Assembly (NCBI GenBank): GCA_963513935.1
Contig: OY740768.1
Span: 22,567,177-22,631,176, forward strand
DNA from: Aphrophora alni
Lineage: Eukaryota; Arthropoda; Insecta; Hemiptera; Aphrophoridae
Direction: 5' to 3'
DNA length: 64,000 nucleotides
In this document: one piece after another, positions 41,501-54,400 of the stretch
How the letters are laid out: the number at the start of each line of letters is the position of its first letter
How positions within the stretch are numbered: position 1 is the first letter of the stretch
Translations under genes and position numbers: made by a program
Notes under the pieces: generated by a model
The model's input: only the letters and a program-made list of their open reading frames with translations
What the model was told of the DNA's origin: nothing
Database searches by the model: none

Positions 41501-43945
41501 CAAAATAAAATTAATATGTTAGAGTCTTTTTTAAGAAACTAGCTAATTGAGATTTATTTGTTTTTTGTAGAGAATATACTTCATAGTAATTCAATTTCTT
41601 TTTATGAGAAGTAAGATTAAATTCATTTCATTTTTTTTATTAAGAAGTTGCAACTGAAGACTAAAGTCAATAAAAATTAATTTTTTAATATTGAGACTTG
41701 AATATAATGGAATAACTGTGTAGGATGTGTTAACTTAAAATATATTGCTTGAATTTGCTCATTTACATGTATTCTTATTATGTTTGTTTTATTTTGTATA
41801 AATGTTAATACTTAATTCAATAAATTATGTTCAATTTCAGTTCAACAAAATAAGATTTTTTATTTCACCAAGAACCACTGAAGTACACTTTTAAAAGGAC
41901 TTGCGACCCTGAGAGATTTTAATCATAGTAACAATTAACTTCTTTCTTTTTTCAAAATTGGTATGCTAAGGCAACCTGGCGCCCTAAAGTCGAGCAATTT
42001 AATAAGATAATAAAAAATAAATAATTAACTTCACCTTATTTTTAATTTATCACAACCCCAGCTAACAGATCTCTCTTCATACCAGCTCATATACCTCTCT
42101 CTTGTTCCTTCTTTATGAAAGCTAAATAACCTTTCCGCACCAGCTTACAGAGTCTTCTCTACACCAACTAATAGAGCCCCTCCACCCCAGCTAACAGATC
42201 TCTCTTCATACCAGCTAATATACCTCTCTCTTGTTCCCTCTTTATGAAAGCTAAATAACCTTTCTGCACCAGCTTACAGAGTCTTCTCTACACCAACTAA
42301 TAGAGCCCCTCCACCCCAGCTAACAGATCTCTCTTCATACCAGCTAATATACCTCTCTCTTGTTCCCTCTTTATGAAAGCTAAATAACCTTTCTGCACCT
42401 GCTTACAGAGTCTTCTCTACACCAACTAATAGAGCCCCTCCACCCCAGCTAACAGATCTCTCTTCATACCAGCTAATATACCTCTCTCTTGTTCCCTCTT
42501 TATGAAAGCTAAATAACCTTTCTGCACCTGCTTACAGAGTCTTCTCTACACCAACTAATAGAGCCCCTCCACCCCAGCTAACAGATCTCTCTTCATACCA
42601 GCTAATATACCTCTCTCTTGTTCCCTCTTTATGAAAGCTAAATAACCTTTCTGCACCAGCTTACAGTGTCTTCTCTACACCAACTAATAGAGCTCCTCCA
42701 CCCCAGCTAACCGATCTCTCTTCATACCAGCTAATATACCTCTCTCTTGTTCCCTCTTTATGAAAGCTAAATAACCTTTCTGCACCAGCTTACAGAGTCT
42801 TCTCTACACCAACTAATAGAGCCCCTCCACCCCAGCTAACAGATCTCTCTTCATACCAGCTAATACAACCCTCTTTGTGGTAACTAATAGAGTGTTCAAT
42901 TAATGTATTAATTTTTAGAAGTAAATTATAAAAATAAAACATGATTTTCTAATTTCAGACATCTAATGATGGCAACACAACGACAAGTATTTTAAGGTTC
43001 GTCCCTACCATCGAAGACTCTGGCAAGTTTCTAAGCTGTAGGGCTGCAACACCACTAATAGCTGAGAGTTCAATCGAGGATGGTTGGAAACTGAATATTT
43101 ATCGTGAGTGTGGTTTGCTTTAATTTTCTTCTATTGCTTCTTCAATCATCTATAATTTGAAAATGAAGTAATGAAACTTATTATGACCTTAAAAAAATAC
43201 ATTGTTATAATATTTAAAAACCCAATTTAAAAGATGCTAATACTTGTATACAAAATATTTAAAGAAAATACAGACTTAGATTACTTTGTGTATATAAGGA
43301 ACACACTCTACGTTTAAATGACATGAGATTGAAATTTAATTCATAATGGTAGTTAGTCAAGGTTATACTTTCGCTTTTTTAAGAAAAAAAAATTGTTTAG
43401 AGTTCACTCTAGAATATCACTCTAAAAAAAGTATAAATTTGCTAGTAGGAGATTTGTGTTACGAGCGATACAATGGCTTGCCAGTTGACTGTACCGAGTT
43501 AATATTTTTGTCGATAAAATTCCATATGGTTTAATATTTCACTATTTCATGTACTAATTTTATTGCTACAAGTGAAATCAAATAGGAATTTATTTTATAA
43601 CTCTTTTCAAGACATTATTTTTTCGCCATTTAACATTTTTTATAATGTGACTACCTTTTTAATTATTGATGAAATGTGTTCTAGAAGACTAGCTATTATT
43701 TTCAAGTGATTGATTGGACAACTTAGCCTAACAAAAAAGTTTCTGACATTTATACTGTAAACATTTATACTAAATTTCTTAGAGAAAGCAAACAATTTGT
43801 AGAGTTTATAATAAATCCAATCCTTGATAAAATTGTATTAAGTAACTAAATGCTGCAGAAGAAATGAACAACTGTTTTATAAATCTTTATATAATCTAAT
43901 TTCTAACAACATACTAAAATTTTTATATTAAACAAAACATATAGA

Positions 43946-44005
<60 letters not shown>

Positions 44006-47000
44006 GGTAATGTTAAGACATAATTATTAAGTATTTAAATGTTTACATATACAATTACAAGTTAAATAAATATATGTTAAATTCTAGAAAAACATATACA
44101 CTAAGAACCTCAATCTGAAACATTATTTTATACTCTCACGTAGATAATGTTTACAAGTGGAAAACACATTCAAAATTTTCTCAACAGGTTTCATTTTGTA
44201 ATAGAGAAAAGAAAATGATATTCAAGTTCTTTATAAACGATCCAATTTAGTTGTGGTGATACCCTGGAGCATTAGAAATATTGCCACTTCAAAAAGTAAC
44301 AAGACAGAAATGTAATTCAAGAATTGCTACTGTAGGTATATATACTTCCAGTATAAATTAAAACAGAGAGAAAGTTAGAACCAAATATTTGTTCATAGCC
44401 TTGGTTACTATGAGTTTTTCAACGTAAATCAAAAACAATGAATTTAATTTAATAATTAGGTAAATTTCCTTGTAACTTTGGGACCGACGAGCATTTATGA
44501 ATATAACACTGGATTGATAGATTTAGGGTCAGATGACAAGTTTGTAGACTATGCTGTCTCGATAAGTTAATTTTCTATTTGTCAAGTTTTATTAACTGAT
44601 TTTCCAAATTTCTAAATAGTATTTACTTTTCTCTCTTAACTCAAAGAGATCTGATTTAATTAAAATAACAAAGTAGTTATCTGAATTACGATGTGAAAAT
44701 ACGATTCTTACTTTCCAATGTATGACAACTCTCTTTCTAATCAAACAGTTTCTTATATTTTCTATAACCATAAAAACAACTTTAAAATTGGCACCACAAT
44801 GAGGCTACTTAATTCACGTGCAAAATTGGATCACTTGCTCCTTTTCCAAATACTGTCGTAGATCCAACTTCACTCACTGGCTGGTGGAAAGGCATTCTTT
44901 TTCATTTGAGAATTATCCATTACACACTTTAATCTATAATTGGGAGGAAATCAACGCTATACCGTTTGAAGTTGTTTAACCTTATACGTTTATCATATGT
45001 CCACAATCATATATACTACCTTACTAAATAATAAAGAAACTTTCCTGGCACATACATATTAATTAAAAACAGATTAATGAATTAAATCATATAGAAATCT
45101 CCTAATTCTTCCCCTTTATTCTCTCAAAACATATAGTTAACTTCTATAACCCTCACACACAGAATTTCCATAATTGATTCATTGGCTTTAATGTAATAGC
45201 AGATATTTCTTGTTGAAACTCCATATTCAAGGATAAAATAAAGCAAAAGCTTAAAGTTTCAAATATTTTAATAGTATAAATGAGCTACAATTGTTTCGCC
45301 TTGCGGCATCATCGGGCAACTGATAATTTACAAGTATAGACAACTATATAAACATAAGTAACAGGAAACTGAAATACAATAGAGAAATCGGGTATAAACA
45401 TAAGTAACAGGAAACTGAAATACAATAGAGAAATCGGGTATAAACATAAGTAACAGGAAACTGAAATACAATAGAGAAATCGGGAAATTCCCGATTTCTC
45501 TATTGTATTTCAGTTTCCTGTTACTTATGTTTATATAGTTGTCTATACTTGTAAATTATCAGTTGCCCGATGATGCCGCAAGGCGAAACAATTGTAGCTC
45601 ATTTATACTATTAAAATATTTGAAACTTTAAGCTTTTGCTTTATTTTATCCTTGATTCATTGGCTACAACTGATTATAAAGTTTCAAAATAAATTTAAAA
45701 TTACTGACATACTCTGACTTGTATCTTAGGTTATGTACAAACCATGAAGGGTGAAACATTACAAAGCTAGGATTTGCTGGTTTTGTAAACAAATAAATCT
45801 GCCAACTAGAACATTTCTTGATATTTAATGGTTTATACCTACTTAACAACATCAGTGCACCCATCAATGTTCAAAACCAGCCATTCAACCTGCCACCTTC
45901 TTCATCTAAGATGAAGCCCTAAAATTGGGATTAGCATGGAGGAGTTACAAAACAATCTTTTAATAATTTATTTTAAAAATGTTATCCTATCGGATGAAAT
46001 TGTATTTTTTCAATGCTTATAAAAAGTATTAAACGTCCCTAGGACCAATGTTTACACAAGCCTGCGTAACATGGCATGAAAGAAAACAAAACTGCAAAAC
46101 TTTAGATTGGACCAATATGTATTTATAAATAATTTGTATATTTATTCATTTCAATAATACTGAGTGTTAATGTTATGCAATACTTCTTTCACTTATATAA
46201 AAATATTCTTAATCTTTACAGAATATATTTATTTTAGTAAATATAGTTGAACTTACAATAAATTAAACAAAAGTGTACAACAACTGATATTATATCAAAT
46301 TAGGTTTAATTTATCCACAATTGTTGATTAAATCCGTCTTTAAAGTTTTATTGATTTATCTTAAAACATTTATAATCACCTTTTTTAACAAATTTAATGT
46401 AGCACAGACGTGTGTTGCAGATGTGCCTATAGTTACTTTGGAGCTAGGAAGTAACATCAACTCCAGTTACATTCATGAAGGAACCGATGTTTATTTTGAA
46501 TGCAATGTCAAGTCTAATCCATGGATCTATCGAGTTACATGGAAACATAATGTAAGGATGTATTTTAATTACTCTGGAAATTCTAGATTGAAATATGATT
46601 TTAATTTTATTTAATGCTTAAACTAGTTGTGTACATATTGTTTATTCATATACAGGCTGTTCTAGAAGTTCTGTCCATTGTAATAAAACATTTTTATAAC
46701 AGAATGTTTAAAATTTCATTACAGAAGTATTATTTACAATTAAATTAACATTTTCCTTTCACATTGTAGACACTTGTGATGTGCAATACATTCATCATAC
46801 TATGAGCAAATCAATTCGAACAAATCTGGACAGTGTTTATTATTGTGTAATCTTTATTTGTACGATTCCTTTTTTAAATCATATTATATATCTGTAGAGT
46901 AATATCAGCTATTTATGTTTTTATATTTGTATAATCAGGGATGTATTAATTAAAACATATTTTTCAATTTCAAAAAATTATCATTTCCAGGGATAATTGT

Positions 47001-50000
47001 AACTAATGCATAATATCAAAATAACAACTTCTATAAATAATAAATTTAAGAGAAAAATCTTAAATTTATTAAGGAATTGTGAGAAAGAACTCATCTGAAT
47101 TACTTAAAGGAAATAAATTCACTTTAACTCATTACTCAGTTTTTAAACTCGCACAATCGTATTAAATTATTTTCAAAATAAACCATTAAGTTTAACAAAA
47201 ATTTGTTAATCTTTCCAGTGATATATATATATATATATTTCCCCCTCCCCCGACTCTCTGTATGAACAACTACTTTTGGCCAAACACTACAAAAAGCTCT
47301 GAACAAAAACAGGAACATCTCTGATACTATCACAATAAATGAAACTAATTTGACTACTGCTAAAAATAATGGAATGTACCACTCCTGGCATGACATGAAA
47401 ATAATGCATTCTCAATATGTTTAGCATTTGGCTGGCTGGGTTGTTGAAAGCTCTTTCACTACCTGTTGAATGCCTGCAATATTATTTAGATAGTATATTT
47501 CAATTTTCCATTACGAGCTTTACAGCTCAATACTTGTGAGGTGCTTACAATTTTTTGTTTATGTTTTATTATATTAATATTATTCTTGTACAATTTTTAT
47601 TTTATAAATTCAAACTGAATAATATAGAAGGCAGAATAATCCGAGGCTGGATAACCAGGACTCTAATATTTTAATTTATTCAGGTTTTTTAACAAATTAA
47701 TGTTAAGTAAGATTTACATTATTAAGATATTACTAGCATTGTCTTAACTTCTGCTTATGTGTGATAACCAATCACATATTAGAGCAGAGCCTATAAGGAG
47801 AAGAGAGGGAAGATTACATGGATTAAGTATGATAATTCCTTGGAGGAATGAAGCAAAACATAAATAGCTTTTGAAAATGGAGTTCATCCTAAATGCACCA
47901 TCAGAAATTAAGACAACGCTAGAAATGGTAGAAAAATGTACTTAAATTAATTAATATTTACATATTTGCAAATGCTATATAGAGCAATTGTAAATAAAAA
48001 TTTAGTATGTTTGCTCAATTCAGGATTCAAGATTTATCAACTTATTCTATGTTCAGGGTCAACATTTGTCAAGCAATGCCAGTTCAGCTACAATAGTAAG
48101 CAATCAAAGTCTAGTCCTTCAGGACGTTAAAAGAGAGCGAGCAGGAATATACACATGTGTTGCAAGTAATAAGGAAGGAGATGGAGAGAGCAATACTGTA
48201 TATTTGGATGTTAAATGTAAGTATTACTTATGTTTTTAATTCACTTAGTGTTTTTAGTTTAGATGGATTTTAGGTTTAAAATAAAACATTCCAACTGTCA
48301 ACAACTCTAAGGAATAAATAAGAACATTCGCATTATAAATAAATATTGAGTTTGACTTGTGAAATGTTTTAAAATTAAATACACAAATATGTTTCTCACA
48401 AATACGTTTATTAAATCAAACGCGTTTCAACGGCAATTATGCAAAGAGTAACAACAACAAAATCAATTACCATTACTCTGCTTTAGAGTTCTCTGAACAC
48501 AATGGTTTCACAAATATTTGAAATAGTATAAGGAAAATGTTTAAAGACAGTGTTACTTAATTTCCTAGTATATATACAGGATCTTAGAAAAGTATGGCAA
48601 CCGTTTCATATTTTTTGAAGGAACAAGAGCAGGAAAACAACAATTGAAATACACCATTTTTAAATACAAACCAACTTCACTAGCCTAAAAAGTAAAAAGT
48701 TTAAAATGTAAACCTATATTTTATTACAGAATTTCATATAAAATTACATTTTATTCTTGATATTTTTGTTCAATACACAAATATTTAGGAGGTAGTAGCT
48801 ATCAAAAGTTTTTAAATCGGCCTTAGAACTAAACTAAACTTCTAATAGAAAAATGAAAGAAAAAATTGCTCTGAAAGCAATAAATAAATTGACGCTTTAT
48901 AAGTGTAGTCACTATTCCGATCTTATCTGCTTGGAATGTTCCAGTAGTTTGAAAACTCAAACCTTGAATTTTAAAGTACTTATTACTGAACACTGTCTTC
49001 AACTAATGTAAACATAATAATAAATATTTTCCTAGTAAAGTTCATTTTTCAGTCACTCTCAACTGGTTTCTGACCAATCGAAATTTGCAAATAGTACCAA
49101 CCTACTAAAAATGTGTAAAGTGGTTAAGAACAGAATAATAAAACATTGTAGAATGAACTATTTTCATCAGTTGGATATTGTCAGTAGGTTAACATTATCT
49201 ACCAAATAACTAAGAAGTGTATCTGGAGATTGTTGAACCAAGTCTTAGTAAAAATAATAATGCTTGAAATAAATTGTAAAATAAAACAATTAAAAACACA
49301 CCATTAGCAGCCTGTCAGACTGGGAATAGTTTTAAAGAAGTAAACAAAAAATCATAACACCACTTAATTAAGAGTTAATGAATTTTTTGAACTGGATGTC
49401 TATATTTTCTTCATTTCATTTTTTATTTTTTTCATATATTGCTCATAATGAACTACATGAAAATGGTCAACTATAAACTATAACTAATACAAATAAATAA
49501 TACATTAAATACAATAATAAATTAGACATAGACACAGAGGCAAGATCTTATTCTGATACACAAGATAAAAATTAAAAATACAAAAAAAGCATAAAATAAA
49601 AGCCACCTAAAACCTCAAAACAAAATGTAATACAGTAGAAGTCCGATTCGGGTTCGGCTCGGTGCCGGACTACCGAACATTCCGGTCTATCGGGCGGTGC
49701 CCCTTCTTGTTAGTGTAGGCTTTGCCGTAAAACAAATGTACTTTGTTTTTTTAACTACATACATACATAAATCGTAATTATAAGAACAATTAGGTTAATA
49801 ATTAAACTACAAATACAACTAAGTTTATTTTACATTTCGGACTAATGGACTTCTACTGTATATACGTGTGTGTGTGTGTGTGTGTGTGTGTGTATTTTAA
49901 TGTAGTTTTATGTTCTAAATTGATGAAAAGTATTATAACTACTAAAGAATAAATTTATGATTACTGATCTCCAGCATTGATTAATTTAATTTCTCATTGC

Positions 50001-51416
50001 AGATGCACCAGTTTGCAAACCTAATCAACAAATTTCTATAGGCATTGCAAGACATGAAGCAGCCAAACTCAACTGTAATGTAGATGCTAATCCAACTGAT
50101 GTTCAGTTCACTTGGAAATTTAATTCATCAACAATGGAGGTGACAGATATTCTACCGTCAGAATTTAGTGTGGATCGTACAAGAAGTCAACTTACATACA
50201 CTCCTCACTCTGAGCATAACTATGGAAGTTTGCTATGTTGGGCAAAAAATGATATAGGTGAACAACGGCACCCTTGTATTATGCACATTTTCCCTGCTGG
50301 TGAGTTATGCAATAATTTTATTTTAATTGATGTGCATCAAATATACACCAGTGATGATTAAACATCTGGTGTAATTTAATTTAAAGGTTACAATTACCTA
50401 ACCTCTTGATATGAATTTTTTCCTCAAGAGGACATATACATATATTGTTTGCAACAGAACTCATTCTGCAAAAAAATGCTTAAATAATTTTTAATAGTGG
50501 CACATTGTGCGACAAAATTATAAAGAAAATTGTAAAAACAAATTCAAAAAATCTAAAGCTCAATTTATCAATTTTAATGCTGAAAAACCAAATTAAATAA
50601 ACAAATTAACAGTCAACATTTACAATACAACATTATTTATTCTCATTAAATTACAACCTGTTTAATTATTTATTTATACATTTTACATATACTATTTTTT
50701 ATAGTTTGTAGTCTCGGATTCTGGTTCGTTAGGATTTGAAATTAACTATGATATATAAATTTACTCTTAAATCCTTACAACTAAAGATGTAATAAAAACT
50801 ACAATATCTTATAATGTAAAAAGCTTCTGTCCAAATTTGTTTTTTATTTTAAATTCATTTAATTAATATTCAACTAAAGTTTCTTAAATTCAACACTGTC
50901 CATTTAGATTTGGCAATAAACTAGTTGATTATTAAAAATTTTATACTGCTTGGCTTTAATTATATCAGATGAAAATTTTTTACCTTACTCTTTAACACAT
51001 TTTTATATTGGAAATTCTTATTGTTCTAATTGATCTTTGACGGAATTCAAGTATTAACTCTTTTTATTAAACTTTAGTACTTTCACATTACTTATTTTAA
51101 AACAAAAACAACAAAAACTTTTTCAACAATTTCAATATCACAGATTTTAATGTCAATCTTCTTCGTTGATCATTGTTAAAGTCTCGCATCATTCAAAAGT
51201 TGGTGTCGCTTCGGTTATTTGATAATTAAAAGAACTAAACCATATGAACTGTTTTAGTATTGTTAAGAAAATTAATTTGTAACTGTTAAGGAAATTTAAT
51301 AATGATCCTAATCACGTATGCTACTAAAATCGTTAGTCGATCTGTAGATTGGTCTTGATAAATAATAATACAAAAAATAATAATAATTAAAATATACATC
51401 TTCCCTTTATGGCCAC

Positions 51417-51452
<36 letters not shown>

Positions 51453-54400
51453 TATTTTATTTATTTCATTATTTACATATAAACTAAATTTGCAAGTAGT
51501 AAAAACAAAGATATTAACAATATCAAAAACATGTGCATAATGGATAATAATTCAATGCAATTCTAATCAATTGGTAGCATGTGGTGCTCTCCAGGTAGGG
51601 TTTAAAGTTACTAATCACATCTGCTTTGAATTTAATTTCATATGACAATATTCAGTCTACCATATGTTTTCTTCATTCTGAAGATTTACTAAACAAATTT
51701 CTACTAAATTTGTTGTCAAATAAAAAACATATCAGTGCAGATACTGTATGTTAAAAAATTACAACTCTTGTAATACTTATGATATATTATATTCTAAAGT
51801 GTAGATCTTCAAATTTTGACTCTGTCCTTTTAGTTAAAACTAAAAAATATTTTAATTAATTGTATAGCCAAGCATTTGTCAAGAAAGCTGTAGGTTAAAG
51901 TGACAGGATAAAACTAGAAACAGAATGATTAGAGATACAAAAATGAACAATTACGAATATCTCCAAAACTGAATCAAAACCACAAAAATAATAAATGAAT
52001 GCTTTTTTTTAAGATAAGGCCTCTTTAAAAAAGTTAGCATATAGGGAGTAGATTCAGCAATAATTAAACAAATCCATAGTAATGTCAAAACTCATTCATA
52101 AAATGTTTGTGTCAATTTCTATCTGGTTGGTTACCATAAAATATTTAGATCCCGATATCATTGGGCACTACAGCTAATAGTTAGATGAAATAACACCTAA
52201 GAGACGATTATTTTAAATCAGATACTTGATGATGAAGCTATTAAGCTCAGAACAATTAATTGTATCATAATGTGGTATTTCCTTTGATAAATTTGTTATT
52301 GCTTCAATACTCTTATTATATTAAAGTGTTTTAACAGATATTTGTATTGCTTGAATATAATTAAATGACAACTGGTTTGATATCTAACATAACTAGATTA
52401 ATGGTAACACATACATTTCTAAAACAAATAATTTGTTTAGCAGTAACTTATTTAAATCGGATCATTTAATTTTTATAGGTAAACCTGATGGACTAAACAA
52501 CTGTTCTCTTATTAATGTGACTGCTGATTCCGTAGAAATTGACTGCCAGCAAGGTTTTGATGGAGGCCTACCACAATTGTTTGTCATCAAAGTTTATGAT
52601 TCAATTACTAATGTTTTAGTGACTAACATAACCTCTCAAATCCCATGGTTTCAAGTTGAGAGTCTCAAGTCTGCTAGTAGTTATAGGATTGAACTTTTTG
52701 CAACTAATAGTAAAGGGCAAAGTGAAGTTGTAATTCTAAATGCACATACATTAAAACCAGAAAAACAAACCAATAGTTTTCATTTACAGCTTGGTAAGTA
52801 AATCTATGAATCTGACATTATATGCAGAATAAAGCCATGTAGCCAGTAATATTTTATATTCTCCTGTGTTTTATTTCTTATTTTTCTCAAAAACTACAAA
52901 GTTTACTTAAAAACTTTTATTTTTATGTGTTTCCCGCTTTTACATGGTGTAATGAAAATTATAAAAATATCAAATATAACTGAGATATATTTTTTATTGA
53001 TTTTGAACTGCCTCCATTTTGAAACTTGTAAATTGTTCAAAAAATTCATAACAATTTTAATGAGGTAAAATATGACACCAAGTTTGGAGAAAATTGTAAA
53101 ATATTCAGATCTCCCATAGATGAGACCAAAATTTATATATATATATATATTAAACGGGGTGTTTCAAAATAAATAGCGGGATTTATTGCCTTATAATTTT
53201 TATTACATTACAATTACAGCTATAAATGTTACATCAAATGAAACAGCAACTCAAACAGTTTTGTTTGTTGGCAACAAGCAATGTTTTTGCCGCCATCCCT
53301 TAGAAAGCGCTAGTGGCAAACTTGGTGACTAGTGAACAGAAAGCTTTTTGTGTTTTACAGTTTGCGAAGACGGAATCTGTAGTTACTGTGCAACATGTAT
53401 TCCGTATTAAGTTCAGTTGTGATCCTCCAGGTGATAATAACATCCGTAGATGGTGCTATATCCCGGCAGAAAGTTTATGGGCCTTTCTTTTTTGGCGAAG
53501 CAACTGTAACTGGTACTTCTTATCTTGATACTCTACAGTTATGGCGCTTCCCTCAGTTGAAAGATGATGAACAAGAGAACTTCATTTTCCAGCAAGATGG
53601 TGCGCCGCCTCACTGGCACAACGAAGTACGCGATTGGTTGAACGTTACTGTACCCGACCGCTGAATTGGCCGCAAAGGGTTCAATGGCAGAGTTTGATTC
53701 GCATGGCCTCCACGGTCACCCGATCTGACGCCTTGCGATTTCTCCTTTGGGGGTTCATAAAGGATCGTGTGTATGTTCCTCCACTACCAACTGACCTTTC
53801 CGAATTAAGAAACAGGATTGAAGCAGCTGTTACAACAATTACTCAAGAAACACTAATCAAAGTTTGGGAAGAACTAGCATATCGTCTTGACGTGTGCCGT
53901 GTGACGAATGGTGCTCACATTGAACACTTGTAGGCTTTTCTGTAAAACTCTTTGAGTTGCTTTTTCATTTGATGTGTCATTTATAGCGGTAAAATAAAAG
54001 TTACAAAGCTGTAAAACTTCGCTATTCATTTTCAAACACCCGTTATAATGAGTGTGTGTATATATATATATATATTTAGTGTGTGTGTGTGTGTGTAAAT
54101 TAAAGTTCCATGCTTCTCCTTTATTTTGATAACAATTGGAGGAAAAAATCCAAAGCATTTTAGTTTAGGTATAAGAATATACTTATCGGTATAATATCTT
54201 AAATGATAAAGAGATCATGTGATACATCATTTTTAATATCTTGATGAGTAAAGAAAACATAATTATTCCATTGTGCCTATCAATTCCAAATGGCAGCCGG
54301 TCAAATTTTAAAACTGATCTCTGCATCTCTGTTTTCCATTAAGTCACGGAACAATATTAACAAAAAATGATCATGATTGAATGCTTCTTATGAAGTATTT

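Larger units (their letters stand above)
33571..42054 (+). mobile_element. Complete 8.5-kb LTR retrotransposon-like element lacking pol
   Basis: Two direct repeats of 1678 bp enclose a 5.1-kb internal region. The repeats start TGT and end ACA, and the insertion is flanked by the 4-bp direct repeat ACCC (33567-33570, 42055-42058). Removing the element restores the 129-bp tandem repeat exactly. The only convincing reading frame is 452 codons at 35480. No reverse transcriptase, integrase or protease motif was seen. A primer-binding site directly after the left repeat and a good polypurine tract before the right repeat were not found. The plus strand is strikingly poor in C. Inferred: a LARD-type element moved by proteins supplied in trans. 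Confidence 0.88.
32248..42958. other. Intron 5 (10.7 kb, phase 0)
   Basis: It contains a family 1 copy (32795-32905), a 129-bp tandem array and, inside the array, the 8.5-kb LTR element. A chance open frame at 32983-33255 shows no family features. Confidence 0.85.
45188..45651. mobile_element. Palindromic Penelope-like insertion with 14-bp target duplication
   Basis: TTGATTCATTGGCT occurs at 45174-45187 and again at 45652-45665, directly flanking the insert. Within it, 45227-45655 is an almost perfect palindrome centred at about 45488. The left arm carries three copies of a 46-bp unit (ACAGGAAACTGAAATACAAT and following bases), the right arm one. Both arms contain GATGATGCCGCAAGGCGAAA on opposite strands, similar to the terminal repeats of Penelope-like retroelements. 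Inferred: two terminal fragments inserted head to head by target-primed reverse transcription. No reverse transcriptase is present. Confidence 0.7.
43104..46420. other. Intron 6 (3.3 kb, phase 1)
   Basis: It contains a long (TA)n tract (43950-44001) and the palindromic Penelope-like insertion (45174-45665). The rest is AT-rich with nothing recognised. Confidence 0.8.
48217..50002. other. Intron 8 (1.8 kb, phase 1)
   Basis: It contains a short Tigger-like MITE (49633-49858) and a GT microsatellite. TACAGGATCTTAGAAAAGTA at 48577 resembles a transposon end without a partner. Confidence 0.8.
50300..52478. other. Intron 9 (2.2 kb, phase 1)
   Basis: It holds dispersed family 2 copy B and a 29-base T-run. 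The remainder is AT-rich without recognised elements. Confidence 0.8.

Noticed and set aside
42055..42895. Regular repeats considered as a CRISPR array
   Set aside because: The units are 129-bp head-to-tail copies without spacers, in animal DNA.
43346..43534. 62-aa plus-strand open frame in intron 6
   Set aside because: No family similarity and no splice context; expected by chance.
52433..52478. Upstream ATG of the exon 10 frame as a start codon
   Set aside because: It precedes a good acceptor, and the frame continues from exon 9 across that acceptor.
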